Notes: generated by a model from the letters alone, not told the origin. Counted from the first letter of the stretch, positions 50,713 through 59,860 are shown. The stretch is DNA of 64,000 nt from Mycolicibacterium hodleri (GCF_006439015.1 NZ_RCZG01000003.1:1278-65277), one strand, 5' to 3'. Program-made: numbers and translations.

Positions 50713-51465
50713 GTGGCAGAGCACGTCAGCTTCTCAAGCAGCACCGGACCCGTTCTGCGCGGCGTCGTCGACCTCCCGGAGGGAGAGGCGCGCGGCTGGG
50801 GTGTCTTCGCCCACGGCTTCACGCTCGGCAAGGACTGTCCAGCGGCGAGCCGGATGTGCAAGCAGCTGGCCAGCGAGGGCATCGGAATGCTGCGCTTCGA
50901 CAACCTCGGCCTTGGCGGTTCCGAGGGCGACTGGGGCGACGGGTCCTTCTCCCACAAGGTCGCAGACACCGTGCGCGCGGTCGAGTTCATGAACGGCACG
51001 GGCCGTGAAGTTAGGCTTCTCGTCGGGCATTCGTTCGGCGGCGCCGCCGCGATCGCCGGCGCGCACGCGTGCGAGACCGTGGCTGCGGTCGCCAGCGTCG
51101 GGGCGCCCTACGCGCCCGCGCACGTCGAGCACAACTACGACGCCCTGGTCCATCGCATCGAAGCCGATGGCGAGGCGCCCTTCCTCGTCGGCGGCAAGGC
51201 GCTCACGCTCAAGAAGCACTTCATCGAGGACGTTCGCGCGGCCGACCTGCGCGAGCGGATCCGCACCCTGCGCCGGGCGCTCCTGGTGATGCACTCGCCG
51301 ACCGACAACACCGTCGGCATCGCCAACGCCAGCGACATCTTCCGCACCGCCCGGCATCCGCGCAGCTTCGTCTCCCTCGAGGGCGCCGACCACCTGCTCA
51401 CCGAGAAGAACCAGGCCGCACGAGCCGCCCGCATCATCAGCGCCTGGGCCGACCCGTATCTGTGA
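50713..51465 (+). CDS. Alpha/beta hydrolase (serine esterase/hydrolase-like)
   Basis: A 250-residue hydrolase. GVFAHGFTLGKDCPAAS holds the oxyanion region, MLRFDNLGLGGSEGDW is typical of COG1073/YfhR-like members, and the nucleophile elbow GHSFGGAAAI has the catalytic serine. An Asp in LLVMHSPTDNTVGI and the C-terminal LEGADHLLTEKN His complete the triad. The substrate is unknown. In some relatives the domain is fused to OsmC-type proteins, but no such domain is present here. The GTG start has a CAGGAT box about 6 nt upstream, a weak leaderless promoter. Confidence 0.82.
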   Translation: MAEHVSFSSSTGPVLRGVVDLPEGEARGWGVFAHGFTLGKDCPAASRMCKQLASEGIGMLRFDNLGLGGSEGDWGDGSFSHKVADTVRAVEFMNGTGREVRLLVGHSFGGAAAIAGAHACETVAAVASVGAPYAPAHVEHNYDALVHRIEADGEAPFLVGGKALTLKKHFIEDVRAADLRERIRTLRRALLVMHSPTDNTVGIANASDIFRTARHPRSFVSLEGADHLLTEKNQAARAARIISAWADPYL

Positions 51466-51482
51466 TCGGCAGCCGACGTGCC

Positions 51483-51488
51483 TAACGT
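51483..51488 (+). promoter_or_regulatory. -10 box (TAACGT) for leaderless hydroxyacid dehydrogenase gene
   Basis: TAACGT is followed by 7 nt and GTG 51496. This sets the start at GTG 51496 instead of the in-frame GTG at 51478. Confidence 0.5.
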
Positions 51489-51495
51489 GGACACC

Positions 51496-52404
51496 GTGAA
51501 AGTTCTCGTCCCCGACGACCTCGGCCTCGAGCTGCCCACGCGCTCAACGACAATCGACGCGGTGTTCTACCGTCCCGGTGAACCGTGGCCGGCCGAGCAC
51601 GTGGATGCCGCCGTCGTCGTCGTGGGCTTCGAGAACGCCGAGGCGACCGGCGCCAGGTTCGTCGAGCTGCCGCACCTGCGCCTCGTCCAGACCCTCAACG
51701 CCGGCTACGAGCAGTGGCAGCCGCTCCTCCCCGCCGGAGTAATGCTGTCCAACGGCCGCGGGGCGCACGGCGGCTCGTCGGCCGAATGGGCGGTGGCCGC
51801 CCTACTGACGATCTACCGCGACCTCTCCTACTTCGATTCTCAACGGGCGCAGGGTCTTTGGCGCCCGCGGACCACCGAGACGCTGATCGGCAAGCGGATC
51901 GTGGTTCTCGGGGCAGGCGATCTGGCCGTGAACCTCGCCGCCCGCTTGGAACCGTTCGAGACCGTGGTGACGCTCGTCGGGCAGCGCGAACGGCCGGGGG
52001 TCGTCGCCCTCGCCGATGTCGACCAACTACTGCCCGCTGCCGACGCGGTAGTCGCCATGCTGCCGGAGAACGAGTCGACACATCACCTCGTCGACGCCGC
52101 CTTCCTGGGACTGTTGCACGACGGTGCGGTCGTCGTGAATGCCGGTCGGGGCGGTGCGGTGGATACCGACGCACTGCTCGCGGAGTTGACGTCCGGCAGG
52201 CTTCGCGCCGCACTCGACGTCACCGATCCCGAGCCACTACCGGCTGGCCACCCGTTGTGGTCCGCACCGGGGCTGCTGCTGACACCGCACGTCGCCGGCA
52301 GCACCGAGGGGGCGTGGCAGAGAGCGTGGCGGGTCGCGCTCGGCCAGCTCGACGTCTTCGCCGACGGCGGCCGCCCACCGAACCTGGTGGCCGGCCCGGA
52401 CTAG
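51496..52404 (+). CDS. D-isomer-specific 2-hydroxyacid dehydrogenase family protein
   Basis: A 302-residue NAD(P)-dependent dehydrogenase. NGRGAHGGSSAEWAVAALL, the Rossmann site VVLGAGDLAVNLAARL (last Gly of G-x-G-x-x-G replaced by Ala), VVNAGRGGAVDTDALLAEL with the catalytic Arg, DVTDPEPLPAGHPLW with the catalytic Glu and LLTPHVAGST with the catalytic His are in the usual order. It interconverts a 2-oxo acid and a D-2-hydroxy acid, possibly glyoxylate or hydroxypyruvate. The N-terminal substrate domain is short compared with 320-330-residue relatives. Confidence 0.83.
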   Translation: MKVLVPDDLGLELPTRSTTIDAVFYRPGEPWPAEHVDAAVVVVGFENAEATGARFVELPHLRLVQTLNAGYEQWQPLLPAGVMLSNGRGAHGGSSAEWAVAALLTIYRDLSYFDSQRAQGLWRPRTTETLIGKRIVVLGAGDLAVNLAARLEPFETVVTLVGQRERPGVVALADVDQLLPAADAVVAMLPENESTHHLVDAAFLGLLHDGAVVVNAGRGGAVDTDALLAELTSGRLRAALDVTDPEPLPAGHPLWSAPGLLLTPHVAGSTEGAWQRAWRVALGQLDVFADGGRPPNLVAGPD

Positions 52405-52407
52405 CGT
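52402..52407 (+). promoter_or_regulatory. -10 box (TAGCGT) for leaderless renalase-like gene
   Basis: TAGCGT begins with the TAG stop codon of the preceding gene, is followed by 6 nt, then ATG 52414. The next gene can thus be transcribed independently despite the 9-bp gap. Confidence 0.45.
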
Positions 52408-52413
52408 GGAAGC

Positions 52414-53343
52414 ATGTCGCCCCGTGTCGCAGTCGTCGGAGCCGGCCTCTCCGGGGCATCGTGCGCAACCACGCTGCTCGAACGGGGCATTTCGGTCGAC
52501 GTCGTCGAATGTGGCCGCGCCCCGGGCGGGCGAATGGCCTCGCCGACCCTGCACGATCGCAGAGTCGACATCGGCGCGGCATATTTCACGGTCAAGGAAC
52601 CCGAATTCGAACCGATCGTCGAGACCTGGGCGTCGCGGGGGCTGGCTCGGGACTGGACCGACACCTTCGACGTGTTCTCGGCCGAGGGGCACCGCCAGAC
52701 GTCGGGCCCGATGCGCTACGCCGCACCCGATGGACTGCGCTCGCTCGTCCGGGCGGCACTGCCCGACGGGCTGCGCACCGACGTCGCCCTCGACGCCCTC
52801 GACGCTCTCGACCACGACGCCGTCGTGTTGGCGATGCCCGACCCCCAGGCCGCCCGACTTGCCCCCGATGCGGTCGAATGGGTGGACTACGAACCGGTGA
52901 TCACCGTCGTGGCGGGGTGGGCCCGGCGTTGTTGGCCCGTCTCGGACGCCGCCTTCGTCAACGACGACGCCGACGTCACCACCATCGCCGACGACGGGTC
53001 GCGGCGGGGCGACGGAGCGGCCGTCCTCGTCGTCCACACGACGGCGCAGCTAGCCGGTGCCCACCTCGAGACGCCGGATGGGGCGGTGGCGCCCGTTCTC
53101 GCAGCGTTGCAGCGCATCCTGAACGTCACCGCGGAGCCGGAGTGGACGCACGCCCACCGCTGGACGTACGCGAAACCCGTTGCCACGCATGGTGAAGACC
53201 CCTTCGGACTGGTCACTCGAGGCGAGCGTCCGCTGGGCTTGTGCGGCGACTCGTGGTGCCCGTCCGGCGCGCCCCGGATCGAATCCGCGTGGTTGTCGGG
53301 CCGCCGACTCGGGACTGCGCTCGCCTCACGGCTGGGATGCTGA
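52414..53343 (+). CDS. NAD(P)/FAD-dependent amine-oxidase-like protein (renalase-type)
   Basis: A 309-residue flavoprotein. VAVVGAGLSGASCATTLLERGISVDVVE is the FAD site, GRAPGGRMASPTLHDRRVDIGAAYFTV matches the GGRM...DxGAqYFT pattern of bacterial renalase-like oxidases, and GLCGDSWCPSGAPRIESAWLSGRRLG is the C-terminal FAD motif. Bacterial renalases reoxidise inhibitory isomers of NAD(P)H, so this may be a nicotinamide repair enzyme. That role is inferred from the family only. It ends just before the convergent GT4 gene (2 nt apart). Confidence 0.78.
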   Translation: MSPRVAVVGAGLSGASCATTLLERGISVDVVECGRAPGGRMASPTLHDRRVDIGAAYFTVKEPEFEPIVETWASRGLARDWTDTFDVFSAEGHRQTSGPMRYAAPDGLRSLVRAALPDGLRTDVALDALDALDHDAVVLAMPDPQAARLAPDAVEWVDYEPVITVVAGWARRCWPVSDAAFVNDDADVTTIADDGSRRGDGAAVLVVHTTAQLAGAHLETPDGAVAPVLAALQRILNVTAEPEWTHAHRWTYAKPVATHGEDPFGLVTRGERPLGLCGDSWCPSGAPRIESAWLSGRRLGTALASRLGC

Positions 53344-53345
53344 GG

Positions 53346-54350
53346 TCATGTCCGGCCACCGATGACCTCGCGGTAGACCCTTACGTATTCGTCGATCATG
53401 GCGGTGACGGTGAAGCGTTCGGTGGCTAGCCTGGCGATGCCGACCCGGTCGAGCTCGCCGACCCTGGCGACCGAGGCCACTGCCGCCTCGACGTCGTCCA
53501 CCAGATAACCGGTGACGCCATGGTCGATCAGCTCGCTCATCGAGCCGCGTGCGTTGGCGATGACCGGTGTGCCACAGGCCATCGCCTCGACGACGCTGTA
53601 ACCGAACGGCTCGTCGAAGTCGATCAGATGCAATAGAGCGTGCGCGCCTCCCAGCACCTCGGCGCGCTCCGAGGCGTCGACGGCACCGAGATAACGCACG
53701 CGGTCGCCGTCGAGGTGCGGTGCGACCTCATCGCGAAAGTACCTCTCGTCCTGGATGATTCCGGCGATGTCGAGCCGTCGCCCGCAGCGGCGGGCGACCT
53801 CGATGGCATGGGCCGTGCCCTTGTCGGGATGGATCCGTCCGAAGAACAGCAGATGCTCACCGGGGCGTGGGTGGACGGCGAACTGGTCGGTGTCGATGCC
53901 ATGGTGGATCGTCGCTGCGTAGTGCAGCCGCGGGTGTCGATCTGCATCGCTGATCGACACGTATGCGGAGGTCTCGTCGTAGCGCTCGTAAACGGGCACG
54001 ATCCGCTCGGAGGAGAAGCCGTGAATGGTGGTCACCATCGGGGTGGCCACCAGGTCGGCATACGTGAGAGGCAGGAAGTCGAACCCGTTGTGGATGACGT
54101 CGAACTCGTCGGCCCGCTCGAACACCGAGGCGATGTGCAGGCACTCGGCGACCTTGGCGTCGACGGTCGGATCCTCCGACCATCCCTGCGGCATCGTCGA
54201 CCGCAGTGTCGCAGTGGTGATCGAGTCACCCGTCGCGAACAGCGTCACGTCGTGGCCTGCCGCCACGAGCCCCTCGGTGAGCAGGGACGCGAACTGCTCC
54301 CACGGCCCGTAGTGACGGGGCGGCGTCCGCCAGGCGATCGGCGCCAGCAC
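53346..54350 (-). CDS. GT4-family glycosyltransferase
   Basis: A 334-residue retaining glycosyltransferase. LAPIAWRTPPRHYGPWEQFASLLTEGL, TIHGFSSERIVPVYERY, FFGRIHPDKGTAHAIEVARR and the E-x7-E region FDEPFGYSVVEAMACGTPVIA are typical of GT4. Similar mycobacterial proteins probably modify cell-envelope or storage glycans; donor and acceptor are unknown. The first canonical start, GTG 54350, lies inside the conserved strand LRVAVLAPIAW: the frame stays open upstream for about 23 more codons without an ATG/GTG/TTG. The true start may be non-canonical or the 5' end may be frameshifted. Confidence 0.78.
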   Translation of the reverse strand: MLAPIAWRTPPRHYGPWEQFASLLTEGLVAAGHDVTLFATGDSITTATLRSTMPQGWSEDPTVDAKVAECLHIASVFERADEFDVIHNGFDFLPLTYADLVATPMVTTIHGFSSERIVPVYERYDETSAYVSISDADRHPRLHYAATIHHGIDTDQFAVHPRPGEHLLFFGRIHPDKGTAHAIEVARRCGRRLDIAGIIQDERYFRDEVAPHLDGDRVRYLGAVDASERAEVLGGAHALLHLIDFDEPFGYSVVEAMACGTPVIANARGSMSELIDHGVTGYLVDDVEAAVASVARVGELDRVGIARLATERFTVTAMIDEYVRVYREVIGGRT

Positions 54351-54477
54351 GGCAACGCGGAGCGGGCCGTGCTCGGATTGCTGCCCGGGAATGTGGATGC
54401 CATCACCCTAGACCGGTAATCCCTCCGCTCGGATGCCGAGACGAGCCGGCGTCGACTGGCGATGGGAGACTTCATCT

Positions 54478-55704
54478 GTGACGGGTCCACTCGGCGGTGC
54501 GTACTCGGCTTTCGACGTCGACGCGATCCGCGGCTGCTTTCCCGCGCTCGACGATGGCACCGCATTCTTCGACGGGCCCGGCGGCTCACAGACCCCGACA
54601 GCCGTCGCGGACGCCATTCGCGACGCGATGCTCCGGCCGATGTCCAACCGCGGGAGCACCACCACCGCAGCCCGCAACGCCGAAGAGATCGTCGCCGAGT
54701 GCCGCAGCGCCCTGGCCGATCTGCTCAACGCCGATCCCGACGAGGTGATCTTCGGGCGGAGCATGACCGCCCTGACCTTCGACCTGTCGCGGACCCTGTC
54801 GACTCACTGGCGCCCCGGCGACGAAATCGTCGTCACGCGACTCGACCACGATGCCAACGTCCGACCGTGGGTGATCGCCGCCGCCTCCGCGGGCGCGGTC
54901 GTGCGGTGGGTGGACTTCGACCCCTCGACCTCCGAGTTGTCCGTGCAGAGCGTCGCGGCACAGTTGAGCGAACGGACGCGTGTCGTTGCGGTGACGGCCG
55001 CATCGAACCTGATCGGCACCATGCCGGACGTGCGTGCCATCGCCGAACACGTGCACGGCGTGGGTGCACTGCTGTACGTCGACGGCGTGCACTACACCGC
55101 ACACGGCGTGGTCGACGTCCGCGATCTGGGCGCAGACTTCTTCGCGTGCTCGCCCTACAAGTTCCTGGGTCCGCACTGCGGGGTGGTCGCAGGCAAGCGC
55201 GACGTCCTCGCCGACCTTCGACCGGCCAAGCTGCTGCCCTCCCCCGATGAAGTGCCCGAGCGGTTCGAACTGGGCACGCTCCCCTACGAGCTGATGGCGG
55301 GGACGACGGCGGCCGTCGACTTCCTCGCGAACTTGGCCGGCACCGCAGGCACCCGCCGGGAGCGAATAGCAGCCGGAATGCGCGCCCTCGAGCAGCACGA
55401 GGATCTACTCCGTAGTCGGATCGAGGCAGGGCTGCAGGGACTGTCGAAGGTGACCGTCCACTCGCGGGCGACGCGACGCACCCCCACCCTGCTCCTCACC
55501 TTCGCCGACTGCGCCGCTTCCACGATCAGCACCGCGCTCGCCGCCGAGGACGTCAACGCACCCGCGGGTTCGTTCTATGCCTACGAGGCGGCACGGCTGC
55601 TCGGATTGGGCGATGCGGGTGGTCTGCGGGTCGGGCTGGCGCCGTACAACACCGCAGACGACGTCGATCGGCTCCTCCGCGGACTCGACGCCGCACTGAC
55701 CTGA
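54478..55704 (+). CDS. Class V aminotransferase, cysteine-desulfurase-like VC1184 subfamily
   Basis: About 408 residues from GTG 54478 (GGGAG 9 nt upstream); ATG 54433 in frame would add 15 residues. FDVDAIRGCFPALDDGTAFFDGPGGSQTP at the start, GRSMTALTFDLSRTL, TRLDHDANVRPW, YVDGVHYTAHGVVD and the PLP-lysine segment FACSPYKFLGPHCG mark the family. The mobile catalytic cysteine of true desulfurases is not seen at the expected place; that region reads NAPAGSFYAYEAARLLGL. The reaction is therefore uncertain (a lyase or aminotransferase). It is divergent from the GT4 gene. Confidence 0.78.
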   Translation: MTGPLGGAYSAFDVDAIRGCFPALDDGTAFFDGPGGSQTPTAVADAIRDAMLRPMSNRGSTTTAARNAEEIVAECRSALADLLNADPDEVIFGRSMTALTFDLSRTLSTHWRPGDEIVVTRLDHDANVRPWVIAAASAGAVVRWVDFDPSTSELSVQSVAAQLSERTRVVAVTAASNLIGTMPDVRAIAEHVHGVGALLYVDGVHYTAHGVVDVRDLGADFFACSPYKFLGPHCGVVAGKRDVLADLRPAKLLPSPDEVPERFELGTLPYELMAGTTAAVDFLANLAGTAGTRRERIAAGMRALEQHEDLLRSRIEAGLQGLSKVTVHSRATRRTPTLLLTFADCAASTISTALAAEDVNAPAGSFYAYEAARLLGLGDAGGLRVGLAPYNTADDVDRLLRGLDAALT

Positions 55705-55718
55705 TACGGACGGAAATA

Positions 55719-55734
55719 CATAGGATTGTCTATG
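55719..55734. promoter_or_regulatory. CATAG-N6-CTATG inverted repeat, candidate MarR operator
   Basis: This repeat lies 15 nt after the class V aminotransferase stop, about 265 nt before the MarR gene of the MmpS/MmpL operon. The 8-mer TACATAGG that covers its left arm recurs at 55972-55979, close to the MarR start. The 295-base gap 55705-55999 shows no protein-like frame. Confidence 0.35.
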
Positions 55735-55999
55735 CATTGCCATTCGCACGGCTCGATGGCCCCGGCCCCACTGCCTGCGGCACACACGTCCAAAGAATTC
55801 CAAACCGGCTCGAAGAAACCATTTTTCGCGAGAAGTCTGCGATAGGCGCCGTCAGCAGGCCGGGCTCAGCCGTCCCGTGGAACGTGCGTGAGTCGCCTCG
55901 ACAGCAGCCTTCGCACCGCGGCATTCCTTGGGATTGCCTGTGAGAAGGCCCAAACGGGGTTGATTGGCACGTACATAGGGCGCGTGATATATCTACCGG

Positions 56000-56488
56000 A
56001 TGGGAGAACGCCCGTCCGAGCAAAACGTCGAAGACTGCGTCGGCGAACTCTTGGACCAGGCCATGGACCTGACCGCGCGGTTCCTGACCGACCGAGCCGA
56101 CTTGAGCGCCTCCGCAGGCTTCGTGATCAACAGGGTGTGCCGTGAAGGTCCACTTCGGCTGACCACACTCGCCGCGAAGGAAGGCATCAGCCAGCCGTCG
56201 ATGACTCAGCTGATCACGCGGCTGGAGCGGGACGGACTCGTGGCCCGACTCGCAGACCCCGAGGATGGGCGCGCCGCACTCATCGGAGTCACCGACCACG
56301 GCCGCGACGTCATCGACGAGCGCAGGCGCGTCCGTCGGGAACGGCTCACCGAACTGTTGGAGACGCTGACTCCCGAAGAGGAGGACGCGTTGCGGCTCTC
56401 TGCCCGAGTCGCATTTCCCATCCTGAGCAGACTCACCGCGAATGCGGAAGGTCCGACCCACGGTGATCAGCAGAAGGTGTTGGAATGA
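56000..56488 (+). CDS. MarR-family regulator of the MmpS/MmpL operon
   Basis: A 162-residue winged-helix regulator. LTTLAAKEGISQPSMTQLITRLERDGLVARLADPEDGRAALIGVT forms the recognition helix and wing; the flanking helices (LDQAMDLTARFL and a charged RRRVRRERLTELLETL) form the dimer interface. Its stop overlaps the MmpS ATG by 4 nt, so it is the first gene of the efflux operon and probably represses it. The M. tuberculosis analogue Rv0678 controls mmpS5-mmpL5 but is divergent from them; the co-directional, overlapping order here is different, and the protein need not be orthologous. Confidence 0.87.
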   Translation: MGERPSEQNVEDCVGELLDQAMDLTARFLTDRADLSASAGFVINRVCREGPLRLTTLAAKEGISQPSMTQLITRLERDGLVARLADPEDGRAALIGVTDHGRDVIDERRRVRRERLTELLETLTPEEEDALRLSARVAFPILSRLTANAEGPTHGDQQKVLE

Positions 56489-56925
56489 AGGCTATTCCAG
56501 TAGGTCGCGGGCTCAAGAAGATATGGATTCCGCTGGTTCTCATCGTGGTCCTCGCGATCTCTGGCCTGGTGGTGTCGCGGCTGCACGCGCAGTTCGCCTC
56601 GAAGGACCTCAACGCCAATGCCGGCGCAGGCATCGAGATCGTCCAGTTCAACCCCAAGGTCATGGTCTACGACGTGTACGGCTCACCGGGCACTACGGCC
56701 CAGATCAGCTACTTCGACCCGGACGCGAACGTGCACACGATCACCGCACCGCTGCCCTGGTCGGTCACCCTGTCGACCACTCTGCCGACGGTCAGCGCCA
56801 ACCTCATGGCGCGGACCGATGGCGACCAGATTGGCTGCCGCGTCACCGTGAACGGAACCGTCCGTGAAGAACAGTCCGCCAATGGGATTCAAGCCCAGAC
56901 CTTCTGCCTGGTGAAGTCCGCATGA
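56485..56925 (+). CDS. MmpS-family membrane protein
   Basis: A 146-residue protein with one N-terminal helix (IWIPLVLIVVLAISGLVVSRL, about residues 13-33) and a periplasmic beta domain (VQFNPKVMVYDVYGSPGTTAQISYFD, PLPWSVTLSTTLPTVSANLMA, IGCRVTVNGTVREEQSANG). These are the hallmarks of mycobacterial MmpS4/MmpS5-type accessory proteins, which assist MmpL transporters. Two cysteines (IGC and TFC) could pair. Overlaps of 4 nt on both sides tie it to MarR and MmpL. Confidence 0.9.
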   Translation: MKAIPVGRGLKKIWIPLVLIVVLAISGLVVSRLHAQFASKDLNANAGAGIEIVQFNPKVMVYDVYGSPGTTAQISYFDPDANVHTITAPLPWSVTLSTTLPTVSANLMARTDGDQIGCRVTVNGTVREEQSANGIQAQTFCLVKSA

Positions 56926-59846
56926 CGCACGCGACCCCCGCCGAAACCGCCGACACACCGAACCATCCCCGGCAAGACCGTCCAAAGCGGCCGTTCTTCC
57001 CCCACGCGATTCGCCTCCTGGCGGTGCCGATCGTCCTGTTCTGGATCGTCGTCGCCGTCTTGGTGAACGTCATCGCTCCCCAACTGGAGGTCGTCGGCGA
57101 GCTGCATTCCGCCCCCATGGCCCCTGAGGACGCGCCGTCGATGACGGCGATGAAGCTGATGGGTGGCAACTTCAACGAGTTCAACTCGAACAGCACGGTG
57201 ATGGTCGTCATCGAGGGCGAACAACCCCTCGGCCAGGACGCGCACGCGTACTACGACGCGATCATCAAGAAGCTGCAGCAGGATCCCGAGCACATCCAGC
57301 ACATCCAGGATTTCTGGGGGGACACCCTGACCGCCGCCGGTGCGCAGAGCTCCGACGGCAAGGCGTCCTACGTGATGATCAACCTGGCCGGCGAGCAAGG
57401 CCAGACCCTGGCCAACGAGGGCGTGCAGTCCGTACGCAAGGCCATCGAGGACACGAAGGCCCCGCCGGGTGTGCACGCCTACGTCGCCGGACCCGCGGCA
57501 CTGACCGACGACCTCCACGTCATCGGTAACGCGAGCCTGGCGCAGATCACGCTCTTCACGTTGGTCGCGATCGCCTTCATGCTGCTGGTGGTCTATCGAT
57601 CGATCATCACTACGCTGATCCAGCTCTTCCTGACGTTTCTCGGACTGCTGACCGCGCGCGGCGTGGTCTCGATACTGGCCATGCACGACGTGTTCGGCCT
57701 CACCACGTTCGCAGGCAACATCCTCACGATGCTGGCCATCGCCGCCGCGACCGACTACGGCATCTTCGTCTTCGGCCGGTATCGCGAAGACCGCAGCATC
57801 GGCCTGGACCGGGAGGACTCCTACTACGCCACGTTCACATCCGTCGCTCCCGTGATCGTGGGCTCCGGCCTGACCATCGCCGGCGCCACCTACTGCCTGA
57901 GCTTCGCGCGGCTGCCCTACTTCAGCACCATGGGGGCGCCCGTCGCGATCGGCATGGTCGTGGTCGTGTTGATCGCGGTCACGCTCGGACCCGCGGTGTT
58001 GTTCCTCGGCAGCAAGGTCGGTCTCTACGAGTCCAAACGGCCCGCCAAGAGCCGGTTCTGGCGACGCGTCGGTACCGCCGTGGTCCGCTGGCCCGCACCC
58101 ATCTTCGTCATGAGCCTCTTCATCGTGCTGATCGGCATCGTCGCGATTCCCGGTTACAAACCGGCCTACAACGACCGGTACTACCTGCCGGACGACGCCC
58201 CGACGAACGTCGGTTTCGCCGCCGCCGACCGGCACTTCTCGCAGGCGCGGATGAACCCCGACATCCTGATGGTCAACGCTGACCACGACATGCGCAACCC
58301 CGCCGACATGCTGGTGCTGAACGCGGTCGCCCGCAACGTCATGCACACCGAGGGCATCGCGATGGTGCAGAACATCACGCGGCCGTTGGGCATCCCGATC
58401 CAGCACAGCTCGATACCCTTCCAGACGAGCGTTCAGGGCCAGACCAGCAACATGAACCTGCCGTTCCAGCGGGATCAACTGGCCACCCAGCGCAAGATGA
58501 TCGATGCGACGAACGCGTCGATCGCGATCATGGAGCAGCAGTATCAGCTCTCGCTCGAGCAGACCCGGATCACCCAGGATTCGGCGGCCAAGTCGCGAGA
58601 CCTGCTCGCGACCACCGAGAAGCTGCGGGACAACATCGCGAACTTCGACGACACCTTCAGGCCCATGCGCGCCTACTTCTACTGGGAGCCACACTGTTTC
58701 GACATCCCCCTGTGCGCCGCCATCCGGTCACTGTTCGACTCCCTCGACGGGATCGATGAACTGACCGACAGGACGGGCGCGGTTCAAGGCAATACAGATC
58801 AGCTGGCGGTCCTAGCCCCGCAGTTGACGGCTCTGCTCCCGCAGACGATCGCGACGATGAAGACCACCAGGGACCTGACGCTGGCGACGTACAACTCGCA
58901 GAAGGCCCTGCTGGACCAGATGGAGGCCTCCAACGACACCGCGCTGGCGATGGGCGCCGCCTTCGACCAGGCCAAGAACGACGACCTGTTCTTCCTGCCG
59001 CCCGAGGCCTTCCAAAACCCCGACTTCGAACGCGGACTGAAGATGTTCCTGTCGCCGGACGGCAAATCCGCGCGCATGTTCATCACCCACGAGACCGATC
59101 CGGCAACGGTCGAGGGCATCGGCCGGGTCGACTCGGAGCGAAAGGCGGCCCAAGACGCCCTGAAGATGACGTCGCTGTCGAACGCCAAGATCTACCTCGG
59201 CGGCGTCGCCGCCACTTACCGGGACATGGCCGACGGCGCCAAGTACGACCTCATGATCGCCGTGGTGTCGGCGCTGACCCTGATCTTCATGATCATGCTG
59301 ATCCTGACGCGAAGCGCGGTGGCAGCTCTCGTCATCGTGACCACGGCGGCCAGTTCGATCGCCGCCTCATTCGGCCTCTCGGTGCTGATCTGGCAGGACT
59401 TGTTCGGCAAACCGGTGCAGTGGTTGGTCATGCTGATGTCCGTCATCATCCTGCTGGCCGTGGGATCGGACTACAACCTGCTGCTGGTGTCACGGTTCAA
59501 GGACGAGATCCACGCCGGACTCAAGACCGGCATCATCCGCTCGATGGCGGGGACGGGCGGCGTCGTGACGTCGGCCGGGCTGGTGTTCGCCGCCACCATG
59601 GCCGGGATGATGGGCAGCCAGCTGATCGTGCTGGCCCAGATGGGCTCCACGATCGCCATCGGGCTCCTGGTGGACACCTTCATCGTGCGCTCGCTGCTGA
59701 TGCCGTCGATCGCGACGCTGCTGGGCCGGTGGTTCTGGTGGCCGCAGGTCGTGTATCCGCGTGGCGACAACCACTTCCGCAAGTCGGCACCCCCGAATCC
59801 GCCCACCGAGGACACGGACACGGCGCCCGTACCGGTCTCGGGCTAG
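56922..59846 (+). CDS. MmpL-family RND transporter
   Basis: A 974-residue transporter with the RND layout: one N-terminal helix (LLAVPIVLFWIVVAVLVNVI), a large periplasmic loop, a helix bundle with ATDYGIFVFGRYRED, a second periplasmic domain containing long helices (about residues 515-690, DATNASIAIMEQQYQL and onward) and a second bundle with GSDYNLLLVSRFKDE. The two Asp-Tyr pairs carry the proton relay. Length and the coiled second loop fit the MmpL4/MmpL5 type, which exports siderophores and drugs with MmpS. The C-terminus is short, without the long cytoplasmic tail of MmpL3. Substrate unknown. Confidence 0.9.
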   Translation: MTHATPAETADTPNHPRQDRPKRPFFPHAIRLLAVPIVLFWIVVAVLVNVIAPQLEVVGELHSAPMAPEDAPSMTAMKLMGGNFNEFNSNSTVMVVIEGEQPLGQDAHAYYDAIIKKLQQDPEHIQHIQDFWGDTLTAAGAQSSDGKASYVMINLAGEQGQTLANEGVQSVRKAIEDTKAPPGVHAYVAGPAALTDDLHVIGNASLAQITLFTLVAIAFMLLVVYRSIITTLIQLFLTFLGLLTARGVVSILAMHDVFGLTTFAGNILTMLAIAAATDYGIFVFGRYREDRSIGLDREDSYYATFTSVAPVIVGSGLTIAGATYCLSFARLPYFSTMGAPVAIGMVVVVLIAVTLGPAVLFLGSKVGLYESKRPAKSRFWRRVGTAVVRWPAPIFVMSLFIVLIGIVAIPGYKPAYNDRYYLPDDAPTNVGFAAADRHFSQARMNPDILMVNADHDMRNPADMLVLNAVARNVMHTEGIAMVQNITRPLGIPIQHSSIPFQTSVQGQTSNMNLPFQRDQLATQRKMIDATNASIAIMEQQYQLSLEQTRITQDSAAKSRDLLATTEKLRDNIANFDDTFRPMRAYFYWEPHCFDIPLCAAIRSLFDSLDGIDELTDRTGAVQGNTDQLAVLAPQLTALLPQTIATMKTTRDLTLATYNSQKALLDQMEASNDTALAMGAAFDQAKNDDLFFLPPEAFQNPDFERGLKMFLSPDGKSARMFITHETDPATVEGIGRVDSERKAAQDALKMTSLSNAKIYLGGVAATYRDMADGAKYDLMIAVVSALTLIFMIMLILTRSAVAALVIVTTAASSIAASFGLSVLIWQDLFGKPVQWLVMLMSVIILLAVGSDYNLLLVSRFKDEIHAGLKTGIIRSMAGTGGVVTSAGLVFAATMAGMMGSQLIVLAQMGSTIAIGLLVDTFIVRSLLMPSIATLLGRWFWWPQVVYPRGDNHFRKSAPPNPPTEDTDTAPVPVSG

Positions 59847-59860
59847 CTGGCTCGCGATTT

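Noticed and set aside
54404..54432. Leaderless ATG for the GT4 gene in the neighbouring frame
   Set aside because: It would need an unproven one-base shift to join the glycosyltransferase frame; kept only as a finding to check.
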